A DNA stretch of 64,000 bases from Polytrichum commune (lineage: Eukaryota > Streptophyta > Polytrichopsida > Polytrichales > Polytrichaceae), in NCBI GenBank assembly GCA_950295325.1, contig OX485805.1, forward strand, positions 4,650,501-4,714,500, written 5' to 3'. The notes below the pieces were generated by a model. The model did not search any database. It saw nothing but the letters and a program-made list of their open reading frames with translations, and had not been told where the DNA came from. Of this stretch, positions 1 to 11,599 are shown in pieces (within the stretch, counting starts at the first letter, position 1; each line of letters opens with the position of its first letter). The position numbers and the translations under genes were made by a program.

Positions 1-524
1 ACATTCCCGGAGCCGTGGAACCCTACGACTGTGTAGGCGAAGTACGCATTTGTGCCCATACCGGGGGCCAACGCGAGGGGAAGGTTGGCGAACGCGCCCA
101 TGATCAAACACCCGATGAGGGCAGATGCGGCTGTGGCCACGATGAGGTCTTTCCGAACAGTGGTTAAACATGCGGCGTAGCCCGGGTTGACAGGAGGGAA
201 CTTGCATACTGGAGTAGGAGGGGTTAAGGTTAGCCCTGTCCCGGTGCACAACGATGGATCAACGATGCTTGGGTTGCTACATGTAGGGGTGCAATCCGAA
301 ACCGAGCAGGGGCCGCCGGAGTCCGTGAGGATGCTCGCGTTCACGGCCAAGATGTAGGCCATGGTGAGGAATGTTGCGGTGCCTGCACGAATCTCTTGGC
401 TGAAGTGGGTGTTGCGCTCTTCAAGCTTGAAGTACTTGCCGAATGCGCTAACGGCTACTTTTGCATTCAAGGTTTCAACGCCCCTCGAGTAGCCGCGGTA
501 GCCGCGGCGGAAGAGATTCGTCAT
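1..524 (-). CDS. AZG1: Adenine/guanine permease AZG1-like, N-terminal part (truncated by window edge)
   Basis: Plasma-membrane purine/H+ symporter of the AzgA-like branch of the NCS2 family; plant AZG1 members import adenine and guanine and have been linked to cytokinin transport. The minus strand is open without an intron from an ATG at 524-522 to the left edge, about 174 residues. After a short basic N-terminus come [14 protein letters not shown], then [20 protein letters not shown] (first membrane segment), a Cys-rich loop with CSVSDC and VNPGYAAC, then [20 protein letters not shown] (second segment) and the family signature [19 protein letters not shown]. The loop pattern fits AZG1 better than AZG2. 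The start is the first Met before the conserved region; the full protein should be near 550-600 residues, so about two thirds lies outside the window. GC content is clearly higher than in the flanking DNA. Identification is firm; the AZG1/AZG2 split is inferred from the loop. Confidence 0.93.
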   Translation of the reverse strand, partial: MTNLFRRGYRGYSRGVETLNAKVAVSAFGKYFKLEERNTHFSQEIRAGTATFLTMAYILAVNASILTDSGGPCSVSDCTPTCSNPSIVDPSLCTGTGLTLTPPTPVCKFPPVNPGYAACLTTVRKDLIVATAASALIGCLIMGAFANLPLALAPGMGTNAYFAYTVVGFHGSGN

Positions 525-589
525 GGCCGTGGGGTCAGTTGGCTGTTGATTAAAATTTCACTTGCTGATCAATCTTGACACCAAAGAAT

Positions 590-1235
590 CACAACAGGAG
601 GATAAGTTTTACGTCTCCCTCAAAAGCATGGAAATCCAAATTGGTTGGGAAACCTCAAGAATGGTTGACAAATAGTTTGAAAGTTTGCAGCTGCACATCA
701 AGCTTGTGGCAGTCTCCAAAAATGCAGTGGGAAAAAATAACACAGAACACACATAGCAGGAGCATGAGTTTTGCCTCTCCCTCAAAGCATGAGGAATCAA
801 TTGGTGGAGAACATCAAGAATGGTTGAGAAATTAGTTTTAGAGTCTGAAGCTGCATCGTATCATCTCAAGCGTGTGGCGGTCTACGAAAAGGCAGAGTTG
901 GAAACAATACCAATTTAAGAATACGTCCATGAAATGCACACACAACAGGAGCATAAGGTTTGCATCCCTCTCAAAGCACAATCAAATTGGTCGAGAACAC
1001 CCCCGTGTCTGAAACTATTTATTAGTTGCTCCCTGGATTATTCACTTCCTGATCACTCTTCACATGACCAAAGAATTACAACAGGGACATGTGTTTTGCA
1101 TGCATCGCCCTGGAAGCATGCAAAATAAAATGGGTCGAGAACACTCTGCACAATCAACCGTGTGGCGGTCTCCGAATTAACTGAAGTGGAAAATAAGCAA
1201 ACCGAACCAAACCATCTGTTGAAATTACAGATGGT
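590..1235. repeat. Degenerate tandem array upstream of the AZG1 start
   Basis: About four diverged direct copies of a unit of roughly 140-185 bp begin near 594, 759, 943 and 1079. Each opens with a variant of CAACAGGAGCATAAG, continues with CCCTCAAAGCATG and a TTGGTNGAGAACA block, and (except where decayed) ends with CGTGTGGCGGTCTCCGAA. The array lies in the promoter/5' region of the minus-strand AZG1 gene, beginning about 70 bp upstream of its ATG. Short open frames across it are not coding. Confidence 0.75.
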
Positions 1236-2249
1236 ATGAGAATGCACATATCAATATGATCAGGTACTACGATCGAGGTTGTGTGTAGACAAGAACTCGT
1301 TATGTGAGTGTGTGAGATCATACGTCTCTTGAAGGTAATTCATCAAGATCAGATGTGTGGGATATCTCTCTGCACACATCCTGCCTCGCAGATCCTCAAG
1401 CTTCAGAATCTGAAGAAGTAGCAACCTGGTACCAATTCAAAAGTAATGATCAGGATCTGCAACCAGCGAAGGGCGCTGACTTTAACTTCTCCTAAGTTAC
1501 CGACATGCGAGCTTTGAATTTTTTTTAGAGTTTTTTTGGACTGATCCTCCGAAAGAAAGAAAGAAAGAAACACCGTAGGCCAGATCACCGAATGCAACCT
1601 TGACTACTTGTTCAGCATTAAGGCAAAGGGTTTACTCCAAAGTTAGTGTGAACTCGACCAACAGATTGTATACGGAAGATTATCCCGGGATTGGAGGTGC
1701 AAGAAAACGTTCTTCGATCCCGGTCATAGAATTATGCTTCAGACTATCATCAGGAACGTTACTGATCTGAGGGAAGAATGTGGCCCGGGGCGAAATCTAC
1801 TAGGGCGCTGTAATTCTCTCTGTCCTTCACATGGAAATCAGTTGCTTGTAAATGGGGATGATCCAACTTTGGTTGCATCCAACCCACTCCGACTACCCCG
1901 CGACAAAAGATTATGACAGAAACACTGAACTGCAGCGGGGAGGATCTGAGGAAATAAATATCAATCAGCTAGGAAGTTGATCTGTCACGGTCATGTACTG
2001 GTGATGAATTTTAAACCCAACTAATGCAAGCCAAAACATTCCACAAAAAGCTCAATCACCAGCCAGGCTCTAAGAACTAAATCCGCTAGCTCCCACTTAG
2101 ACTCATGCTATCACAACCAAATTGTATCCAGAAAACGAAAGCAAGCAGGAATGCCACATAAAAGCCAACCCCCTCCACAGTCGAACAGCCTGACATAATC
2201 ATCCTAGCTAGAACTAAACCTCGTCAAAACTAAACCAACATCACACCAT
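1236..2249. other. Non-coding, no gene seen
   Basis: AT-balanced sequence with no convincing exon on either strand. It contains a short poly-T stretch and an AAAG run near 1552-1570. It may include distal promoter of the AZG1 gene. Confidence 0.4.
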
Positions 2250-2288
2250 CACACACACACACACACACACACACACTCTCTCTCTCTC
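2250..2288. repeat. (CA)n-(TC)n compound microsatellite
   Basis: A run of AC dinucleotides of about 26 bases passes directly into a TC run; a second short (CG)n(CA)n tract lies near 2372-2395. Confidence 0.9.
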
Positions 2289-2789
2289 ACTCAAACTCTA
2301 TCAACCAGCCACCAAAAACATAATTTTTCCCCACTCAACTCAAGGTCACCTCTACCAACTACCCACAACTAGCGCGCGCGCGCGCACACACACAACAGAC
2401 TAGCTACTTTACACGCTAGAAAAATCCTCCTCTTCAAACCAAGCAGGCTAGCTAGAACGAAACTAAACCTCATGCAAAACAATGTAACACTGTCAATCAC
2501 CACCATCTAAGAAACATACTCTTCTTCCCATTAAACGACGCTTGATCACAATTACCAACTACCCACAAGGTTCCAAGCCACAAAAACTAAGAAATCACAC
2601 ATGAAGCCAGCCAATTTCTCTCCAAAACCAGGATCTTTAATCAACCGATTTCAATCAGGCTAGCAAACTTGCAACCATCACACACATTGTCTACAACCTG
2701 CTCCGACTGAAAGTTCACCCACCCACCTACCTGCAGCAGGTTGTGCAGGAAAGGAAATTCACAACATTTGCAGCTTGGATGAGGCCACC

Positions 2790-3030
2790 ACCATAAGTAT
2801 ACCAGTGTTCGGGGAGAATTCGAGCATAACCGGTCAAGATCCTAGCGTTTCCAAGTCCAACCGGTTACATGTTTGGCATCTTTCGGTTCTCCTTCATTAA
2901 TTTTGAGGTATATTCTATAAACTCCTCTCAAATGATCGGTAAATTCCCTGACCTTCAACCGGTTATTTCTCGACCTCAACCGGTTCACTGCAACTAACCG
3001 CCGGTTCTCCCTGCACATTGAAGTACATTA
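2790..3030. repeat. Dispersed repeat carrying AACCGGTT palindromes (single-unit copy)
   Basis: The segment holds GTGTTCGGGGAGA, AAGATCCTAGCGTTTCCAAG, TCCAACCGGTTACATG, then two further CAACCGGTT sites and CCGGTTCTCCC. The same ordered blocks recur in intron 2 of the AVT1 gene (52.16-52.61 and 53.03-53.09 kb) and partially at 41.83-41.91 kb. This looks like one family of interspersed element of unknown class; it is amplified in tandem only in the intron. Confidence 0.75.
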
Positions 3031-4828
3031 TGCACAAGTTGGATCTCCCAAGTGAAGTTAAAAACTCAAGGCTATCAGCTTGCTAATTGTGGCCTTTGGA
3101 GAGGACGGAGGTGGCGGCTGGCGGCCTGTCTAGCGCTATTATTAACACTGTTGCGAAGTAGGGCCTTTTTCCCTTTGTTTTTTTAGGGGACTATTCGATA
3201 CTTCGCCTGGCTTGTGGCTTTGCCAGGTTGGTAGGGAATCCAGGGTCACAGAAAGGCCAATCCCCTCCCTTCCCCCTCCCAGGGAGATTCTGTCTCAATA
3301 ATATCCCCCTCTTTCTCTCCAGTTTTAGAAGAATCTTGTTGAATCGGCAATCCAGGTGATTTGGAAGGATCCTAATAAGGTCAGTAGGTGGGTCTTGAAT
3401 GGTTAGTTTCCTCTCTCCCCAACTGCACTAAATAGTCCCATTATTAGGGCATGTTTACACGGAAGCCATGAGGCCATGGCTCTTCTCATTGATTGGGCGT
3501 GTCGTGGGCCGCCGCTTTGGGTTCACGTGAGGGTAGTTTTGGACTACAATTAGGCGGTTAAACACTAATGAGAGAAGGTTAGTAAACTAGTAAAAAAGAT
3601 GGGGGGGCTTCAAGCCCTTCTTCCTGGTTCAAGGCCGTGAGAAGGGCTCGAAGCCAGAAGAAGGCAATCATTCATTAACATAACATAACACCCGAATTAA
3701 CTAAAACATCGCACCGCTGGTGCGCACATTTACATAAACTAATCAAATAAACCCATGATGTTTTCAGTGGACGAAAAATCTACGTGGAATCCCACATGGT
3801 GAATATGGAAGATGTTGGGTGGGATTGTAGGGGAGTTTTTCGGGACAACTCTTGAAGGGAGGTTGGGCGGAATGTGTGGTGGGAATTTGGGTTTACACTA
3901 ATAAGGGTTTGTGACCTCCAAAAGACTCTGGGTTATAGTCCATAGACTTCTCTATGATCTTGTCCACAAAACGGGGTCATTCAAGACCATGGCCCAATGC
4001 CTTTGGTGTCAACACGCCCTTCGTGTGAGGTACCATTTGGAGTTACACATTTCTATAACTATTTATTGAGAATATGATTTTTCACCAAATAAGTTAGTGT
4101 CACAACCACAACCACAACCACTCAAATATAGGTGTCCAATAAAAACAAGGAACCAAATTAGGCATGCCTACCTTAAAGGAGGATTTTGGAACATTGTTAA
4201 GCATTGGGAAGATTGTTCCTTCTTTATCATTTGTTTCCTCTTTTTATGAGACAAGAAATGGACGTGTGCATTCGACATGATATTGCCATTGACCACATGG
4301 TCCCATTTCATTTCACAATACATTTGCATTAGTGTGCCCAACACTATTAATCATGAACTCACATAATTGATCTTGCAATCACTATGTGACAACCATAGAA
4401 GGTGCATAGCCACATGATGCTCCATGACAAGTCACATACACCACTCTATTTAACATGGCACAAAAATGTCCATGCCAAATTCAGTCGATAGATAGATAGA
4501 TAGATAGATTGCGTAAATTCCAGTGTTGAATCCTACTTAGTTCAAATAAAGTTCCATGTGCCAACCTTTCCAGTGAAGGAAATTAGACTTCACCTATGTT
4601 GTCAAAGTTTTGAGTCCAACGGGATGAAATGTTGTTGACCAAGCACTTTCATGACATGGAGTAAGGGGGTCAACATATAAGAAAGAGAGTAAGTTTGTCT
4701 TGTTATAAAAAAATGCAAGTTGAAATGTGATTGTCATCTCATGATTCATTTTTTAAATTATTCCACAAGTGAGTATAATAAACGTTACATCTTGAAGTCT
4801 TAGGGAAAAACGAGAACAAATCCAAAAT
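3031..4828. other. Intergenic sequence with possible MITE remnant and GATA microsatellite
   Basis: No gene was recognised. At 3448 a TTAGGGCATGTTTACAC end resembles the termini of the 3-bp-TSD MITEs described elsewhere, but no matching right end was found. A GATA repeat lies at 4490-4510. Near 4130 there is a copy of the CAAATATAGGTGTCC block typical of the dispersed 35/39/53/55 kb repeat family. Confidence 0.35.
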
Positions 4829-5592
4829 CTAAGAACACTTTGGGGAGGGAACATCTCTGCAAGGACCAGCCCAGGGCAACAGAAAACAATCCGCAAAGTG
4901 TGAATCTCGCAACTTCAATTCCTCATAACATATCCTCATAGAACACACATGTAAAATACGACAACGACATGCCCACACCAACATGTTTATGCAAATCAAA
5001 ATCAATTCCCAATCCTGGAATAGAGAAGCGGTGAACTCCCCCTCCTCACACTGCACCTTTCCCCTAAAATTGTGTTGACCAATCATTCCCGTTGTCCAGG
5101 TAAAAAGTATGCACACTTGCATACGGAGAGAGGGGGGGCGGGATTCCAAAATCATGTCATCTAGGGAGTGGCCTTTTTCCCGATTTGGCCGGCACATGGG
5201 AGTGTGTCTCTAATCCACACAACCCCGTTGGAGAAGGGATGGGGCCCAAGAATACATATTCTTTCACTCCGTTTAACTACAACTGTAGTAACCGCATGAT
5301 GGAGTTTGTGGTCCCATGTATATGTATATATATATATACATGGACTACACAATTCGAAGTCCCACCTTAATTTTTGGCAAAAGCGTTGTGATGTATGAAC
5401 GCAAGTGGACACCAGCCCGGCATTTTCCCAAAGTAGGGTGCCCAGATTCGGGCTTGATTTAGGAATGGATGGTATTACTATAAAAAGCGCCTTGCAGGCT
5501 ACAAGCAGGCGGTGTATGTTCATTCTTTCTAATACCCAGGTGGATTGTTTTTTTAATAGTGCCCAAATGGCACTCATGGCCTTATCAACTAA
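4829..5592. other. Non-coding, possible old repeat; no gene
   Basis: Open frames of up to 163 codons exist on the minus strand but show no recognisable domain and run through a TA-rich palindromic stretch (5318-5342). I treat them as chance frames. Confidence 0.35.
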
Positions 5593-6000
5593 GAGTATCT
5601 CCACCCTTGAGCAGAAAGGCAGGCTCTTGAAATGCGCTTTGAAGGGCTCCAAGCATGCACTAAATTTTTTTAGGGTGGCACTCCCCCACCGTTACTTGCA
5701 TACTGGCTCTTCAAGCCGAAAAATTGTCAGGAATATTCCATGTAATGACGTGTCCGAAACTACAGAACCGCTCCTGATTCCCAAAAGTGGCACGATTCAC
5801 TGAATCGCAAGTGGATGAGGCCCCGGAATGTGGGCGCAGCAAGAGCAACGCTTACCCGCGAGGATAGTGAGTGGAGCGGGAAGTTTGAAGAGCCCTGGCA
5901 ATCAAGGCCTCGGTATTGGGGAGGGGTGGGACAGGTTTTTCTCCAAGGCCGCGTTAAAGGGCTTGCCAAGTCCCTTTAACGCGGTAGGGTGGAGATGCTC
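5593..6000. mobile_element. PIF/Harbinger-like MITE, 408 bp, TSD TAA
   Basis: The left end reads GAGTATCTCCACCCT and the right end, reverse-complemented, GAGCATCTCCACCCT (one mismatch over 15). Both sides are flanked by TAA (5590-5592 and 6001-6003), a 3-bp target-site duplication typical of the PIF/Harbinger superfamily. Near the right end is a perfect 13-bp hairpin, CCGCGTTAAAGGG at 5949-5961 pairing with 5971-5983. No transposase is encoded. The superfamily is inferred from the TSD and termini. Confidence 0.8.
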
Positions 6001-6003
6001 TAA

Positions 6004-6329
6004 GGGCCGCTTCACACTATGGCCGAAGGTCGAGAGGCCGTGGATTTCCACCAATCAAATGGCAAGAAACCAAGAGTTCGGCCTCTCGACCTTTCACATT
6101 GGAGGCTAAAGTCTAAAGGTCATGGTTCTCCACAATATCTATGTGGTAGTACTTTTTGACGAAGGCGACGGACTCTCGAAGGAAGGTTGGGTCGGACAGG
6201 AATGGAAACCCAAACTATGGTCGAGAGGCTGTCGAATTTTTTTCATAAAAAAATATAATATAATATAAAATATAGACAAAATCTTGGCCGTTAGATTGGA
6301 GGGGTTGTTTTGGGCAGGGAATAAAGTGG

Positions 6330-6330
<1 letters not shown>
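6004..6330. mobile_element. Dispersed element starting GGGCCGCTTCACACTATGGCC (copy 1)
   Basis: The element begins immediately after the TAA that ends the preceding MITE and is about 80% like a copy at 16592. It contains an internal inverted repeat, GGTCGAGAGGCC near 6028 against GGCCTCTCGACC near 6080, and ends in GACCGTTAGATTGGAGGGG-type sequence shared by both copies. The 5' terminus resembles that of the 27.7 and 41.9 kb MITEs (GGGCCACTTCACACA), suggesting a related non-autonomous family. The right terminus is not resolved. Confidence 0.6.
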
Positions 6331-6366
<36 letters not shown>

Positions 6367-6367
6367 G
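6331..6367. repeat. (TC)n microsatellite flanked by an inverted 9-mer
   Basis: About 17 TC dinucleotides sit between GTGGCTC and GAGCCAC, so the tract forms the loop of a potential hairpin. Confidence 0.85.
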
Positions 6368-6821
6368 GAGCCACTCTTTTTTCTTTTTCTTTTTCTTTCT
6401 TTTCTTTTTTCACAAGTAGAGAAGATGGACAATTTCTCTCAAAACCCTCACTATTGTAGCCAACCAAATCTAATTGGGATGGAAAAAAAATTAGCTCCAA
6501 AATCTTATGGAGCATTTCAACCCTATTCAACTCAAGTTACATAGAAAAGACTAGAAGAGAGAGATGTTCAAAGGGTAGAAGAGAGGGTTGTTCATGAAGG
6601 GGATTGTGAGATTGTAAGGTCTTCAAAAAGAAAATTGCTCCTAAGCAAAATAATCTCCAAAAAAAAAGGCAGCCAAGGTGGTGGTGAAAGTTGAAGGAGA
6701 AGGAGAGGAGGCCCCTCCTCAAACTTCCAACTATCCCCTGCAATTGTGTTGGCCACCAATTCTATTTTGTGGAAAATTAGCGCAAAACTTTCATGTGGAA
6801 GGGGTCCAAATTTTTGGCATC

Positions 6822-6884
6822 TACACTAAATATTATATTTAGTGTCATGTGGCATTTTATGTCACTATGGATACTTTTTAATGT

Positions 6885-6925
<41 letters not shown>

Positions 6926-7205
6926 TTTACAAGTACATTCCAACTTACTTTTAGTTCATTCAAATGCCAATTACTGAAACAAAGTTTGGTAGGCTTTTAT
7001 AAAAAAAATATAATGAAATATTGATATGAATTATCAAACTTTGGATGAAATATTACTAAGAAAGTGACACTAATTGCAACATTGTAAATCTATGATGCTC
7101 AAATTGTTTTACAAGTATTGTTAGGTTTACATTTAGTGTTAGTGACACTACACATGTGGTTTACGAATAGTATTGAGAAAGAGAAATAGAATTTTGAGTG
7201 TAGTA
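6822..7205 (-). mobile_element. TAGTGTC-family MITE copy A
   Basis: One terminus is CTACACTAAATATTATATTT followed by AGTGTC, itself a near palindrome; the other end is GAGTGTAG. Internal blocks (ACATTTAGTGTTAGTGACAC, GGTTTACGAATAGTATTGAG) match the copies at 16.0, 37.9 and 52.6 kb. A (TA)n tract of about 31 bp (6892-6922) sits inside. Orientation is given relative to the 16.0 kb copy. No coding capacity. Confidence 0.7.
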
Positions 7206-9328
7206 TTTTTTGTCAACTTCACCAACCCTAAAAGAATAAGACTTTACATGAAATGACGATTATCAAAGAGAAACATCCATAATTGGTTTGAATTACAATC
7301 CTTGAGGATGCACGCAATATTGGTTGTACCTACCCACATGGGCACACAAAAGGGCCATTATTTAAGGCTAGGGAATACAAAATATACATAGCTATAAGGT
7401 ATACATTTTCTTCACTTTATAGATATACTAGGCCATTTTTGCTATCGTAAGAGGTGTAAGTCTACATTACGGGTTACAAGCACCATGTTTCATGAGTATA
7501 TGTAGGTTACACATTTCATTAATTATTCACCATTTTTCCAACTTGTGTTAGTACTTGACGTCATTTCTTACCTATAAGATTGTACATATACCCTTCTTTT
7601 TTGTGGCATCAAAGTTTTCATATAGATTATTTACGTTGCCCAACGTACACACATCATTCTCAAATTCAACTACATGTGCAACCTCTAGGTCTACAATCCT
7701 ACGTTGTTATTAGTTATAGTATTTAATGTAGTGATTGGAGTTACATGGTTTTATGATTACTCATTACAAGATATTATATTTACAAGTTAAATATAGATCA
7801 GCTCACTAAACATATGATTTAGTGTGGCATTGCAATTCGTGTGCACTAGACTTTGCCATGTTTATGAAGGTGACCTTTACGACTTGTCTTGTAGCACCAA
7901 GTGTCCTATGACACCCTTTATAGTTGCCACCTAGTGTTTGCCAGATAATGTTTGTGGATCATCATTGATAAACACTATAGGCTAGACTAAAACAAATCTT
8001 CATATACTGTATTACATTATAAATCAAATTTAAAAAAAAAACAAGTATGCTTCACTTGATGAAATTTAACAATCCAAGTATGAATTTACACCATTGTGTT
8101 ACTCCAATTAGTAAGTGATATGAAATATCATCAAAATTTTGAGAATATTACAATTGCCTATTCTCAAATTAAAATTCTTTGAAAGCAAAAATAAAGATGC
8201 ATGTTTCTCACAAGACAATTATAGGTGGAAAATTTGTAGGAGTAGAAGTTGTGGAAGGTCAACAAATAGTCAACGTTTGTCAAGTAATGGCCAAATGTGG
8301 ATCGTGAATGGTTGCAATGGATGTGAAAGGGTGGATTTCATTTTTTACTAGGTGTAGAGATTGTGAAAGATCGGTAGAGTCAAGCACTTGGAATGGATTT
8401 GACTAGAAAAAAATAAGTATATAAGATGTGTATGTAGGATTGTTAAAGTTATGGACAATTTAACATAATCTTATTTATATGGCATTCACACATCTTTACT
8501 TACAACATGTGTAACAAATGTGAAAGGTAACTACTAAGTGTACATTGAGATGTGAATTGTTTCTATTGTAATGAGTTGGAGGGTGAAAACGTTTATTATT
8601 ATATAGAGCCAAGGGATTGTTAGTTTTAGTCCATTTACACCTAAATTAGGGATCCCAAGTCTAACCCTTAAAGGCACGAGTCTAGCAAAACATTTTCTAA
8701 GATGTTTTACAAATTAACATTTCAAAAGGTTTGCAAAAACTAGCACAAAATGGGAGGCACCGTCAAATGGTCACATCTGTACATATAGAAATACCTAAAA
8801 AACAAAACGCCTCTTGACATTTCATAATGAAGGTATGATTTTGAAGTAAAAAACTTTGAAATTTTTCGTAATCACAAGTCTCATTGTTTTCTATAGGATA
8901 CTTGATAAAATTGGCCAATTTTTTTTACTAAAATATGTTTTTAATTAATAATTAAATATGTTTTATTTTGAAAGAAAACTGTAGATTGTTGGGTGTTTGC
9001 AACATGATATGATCTCAAGTGAACAAACTATCAAAGTCTCTCTTGAGGTTTTAGCCAATCAAGAGTAAGGTAATATTGAATTCTACAAATCCACACGAGT
9101 TTATATGTGGCACGAACCACCCAACCATGAGCTATGGAGAGGAGGCTTGAGTGCAACTAACAATTCATATGAGCAACAATGAACGACCACATGCTCCCCT
9201 CCTCCTCTACACTTCTATAGCTCCCCCCGTGCCTCAAATTATTAAAGTTTTACATAGAACTTCACACATTACACATTACACATTACACATACACTATCGT
9301 GAAAGTAGAGCATTCTCTCGGCTGACTA
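7206..9328. other. AT-rich intergenic sequence, no gene seen
   Basis: Scattered ATATTTAGTG fragments (for example near 7800-7830) suggest older copies of the TAGTGTC MITE family. A short ACATTAC tandem repeat lies at 9267-9292. No exon was supported. Confidence 0.4.
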
Positions 9329-9775
9329 GTTCTTAATGTAGTCCTTTTTATGTGAGCATGTCTTAAATGGATGGTTTTTGTTGTTTGCCATATTCCCAAG
9401 TTGGATTTTAGAAAGAGTTTTTTCTTTTTTCTTTTTTTTGGATTTGTGAAAGGTATATGAGATTTTGACTATTATCTATGGAATTCTCTCATCTCCCTTG
9501 TTGTTGCTATAGTTTTTCGAAGTCAAAAGTACTAGAACCATAAACTGACCAAGAAACTCTTAATGTAGTCATTTTCTACATGGACATGTCTTAAATGGAT
9601 GGTTTTGTTGTTTGCCATAATTCTCAAGCTGAATTTTAAAGAGTTTCTTTTTTTCAATCTATGAATGTGATATGAGATGAGATTTTAACCATAATCTATG
9701 GAAATTTCCTCATCTCCCTTGTTGCTACTACAATTGTTCAAAGTATTGAAACTGTAAATTGACCAAGTTATCTAC
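9329..9775. repeat. Direct tandem duplication, two units of about 225 bp
   Basis: Unit 1 (from about 9331) and unit 2 (from about 9557) share in order CTTAATGTAGTC, CATGTCTTAAATGGATGGTT, TTGTTTGCCATA, AATCTATGGAA-type and CTCATCTCCCTTGTTG blocks, and end in CTGACCAAG or TTGACCAAG. Divergence is moderate, so the duplication is not recent. Confidence 0.8.
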
Positions 9776-10309
9776 TTAGTATATTATCTTTTCTCAAAAA
9801 TACAACAAAAATATACTCATATATGACAATGATGACCAAAATACAATGCATGTATTTGTATCTAATCACACTTAAGCTATCTAAATTTTTATTAACATCG
9901 AGGTTTTCAACCAATTCATAAAGTGCACTCAAATAACAAGTCAAGTTCAAATAGTGTTGCTTTTGACACTATCAGGATAAAATGACAATACATTCCTAAA
10001 ATGTACATTTCTTTGCATGAAGAGGCATGTCGGACACCTATGGGTTGAGACTAATAACACTACATGGAAAAAAAACTTCCACACTTGTACTTTTTGTACA
10101 TTTGATGTCAATTGGGCCAACAGTTTACAAGGGACATCAAACATTTGGCACCCATGCAACCTAGTATCGATGGATATTCTCAAACTCTTGGCTACTACTT
10201 GGAGCCATATTTGGAGAAGTTCTTCTCGAAAATGTTCAAGTATTCCAAGTTATATTGAATCTAAAATAGATTCAAGTTTTAAGTTTTAATTTTCAACAAC
10301 TTTGTTGGA

Positions 10310-10420
10310 AGCGTTTGTCGTGCTCAATACTAGTTGTAAACCACGGTGTAGTGTCACATACACTAAATAGTAATCCAACATTATTTGTCATTCCTTGTAA
10401 TTTGCATGGGTAAGGAGTCA
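10310..10420 (+). mobile_element. Partial TAGTGTC-family MITE copy B
   Basis: GCTCAATACTAGTTGTAAAC, GGTGTAGTGTCAC and TTATTTGTCATTCCTTGTAA match the left interior of the copies at 16.0 and 52.6 kb; the termini are lost. Confidence 0.6.
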
Positions 10421-11599
10421 ACCTCTTAAGTGAGTGCAACCTATTTGTGCATATACGTAAGGAATTCTAAGCAAATCGAATGAAATCCATGTCTTTGGGA
10501 ATTTTAGCGACTTGAACTCACTATACTTCCAACAGTCACCATTACTTGTTCTTTCAAAGGGCAGATTCGTGTTATGAAAATAACTATAAAATTGTTGAAC
10601 TTATGCAGGTGTTGCATAATTAGACTAACATTTGTCCACACCTGATAGATTTTACTTAAAGATTTTATCAGTGCAGAAATCACCAGAGAAATCATCTACA
10701 AATCATGTATGCTACATCCTGGATTTCTACTTTCCCTCTTTAGATTGCCTTCATTTCATGGAAACAATCACTGTCTATGAAGTTTCAGAGCAGGAACATC
10801 ATGCTTGAAGAACTGAAATAGGAGTCAACTATCTGTCGTTGAAAATTACTCAAAACTAATGTTACAAACTGTACCACCTTCTGAGCCTATGATTAGAACA
10901 GATACCGTAAAGGAAACTCTATTCCAACAACAACGAGAAGTTGTTTCTCCCTAAAAATCATTCCGTCGTTTACTAAGACCCACTTAAGGCCATGTGTGAA
11001 CTACATTCCAGCAGTAGTTAAAATGAAAGTGCATAAACATCACACACTTCAACTCATTAGCTGGAGTCAACTACAATACTACAGAGACCAAGACATTAAT
11101 CCAAAAATATATTTGATATACAGTTAAACTTCACATGGCACAGACAATATTCATATTTAAAATATACTTGAAGTTCATTTACCTTGTTAAAATATTTTCT
11201 TGTTCCGAACTTCAAGCATATTCTTTTCAAGGTGAATTCCTTATTGTGCAAGAAATAATATTGAGATTTTAAGATTTCTACAAAACGGTATATATTATTA
11301 TATGCCAGAGACCCTGACACTACTATTTCAACCCCCCAACATCCTCAGATCTTTGGAGGAGACTTGTTCACATCCTGGCTACTCTTCATCAGCACAGGAT
11401 CGACCTTGAATAACATGCTTCTGCCAGTGCACTGGAAAGGTCAGTTGCCACAAGTATCCTGGATCCAATATGGACATACCTAATCGCACTACAGACCACA
11501 TCAGATAATTCAACTTGGGAACAGTGCAAAGTTCAAGAGAAGACAACTAATTATAATTATCAAACCAAAGCAGATAGGATGAAGATGAAAATGAAACTG
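10421..11599. other. AT-rich sequence, no gene supported
   Basis: No domain or splice-supported exon was seen. The right part could include the 3' end of the possible minus-strand transcript at 11.6-13.3 kb. Confidence 0.3.

Noticed and set aside
5161-5652. 163-codon minus-strand open frame
   Set aside because: It runs through a TA-rich palindrome, has no domain and overlaps an equally long frame on the other strand; likely chance.
9243-9295. ACATTAC repeats considered as a possible CRISPR-like or telomere-like array
   Set aside because: Only a few copies of a 7-bp unit with no spacers; simple microsatellite in a plant genome.
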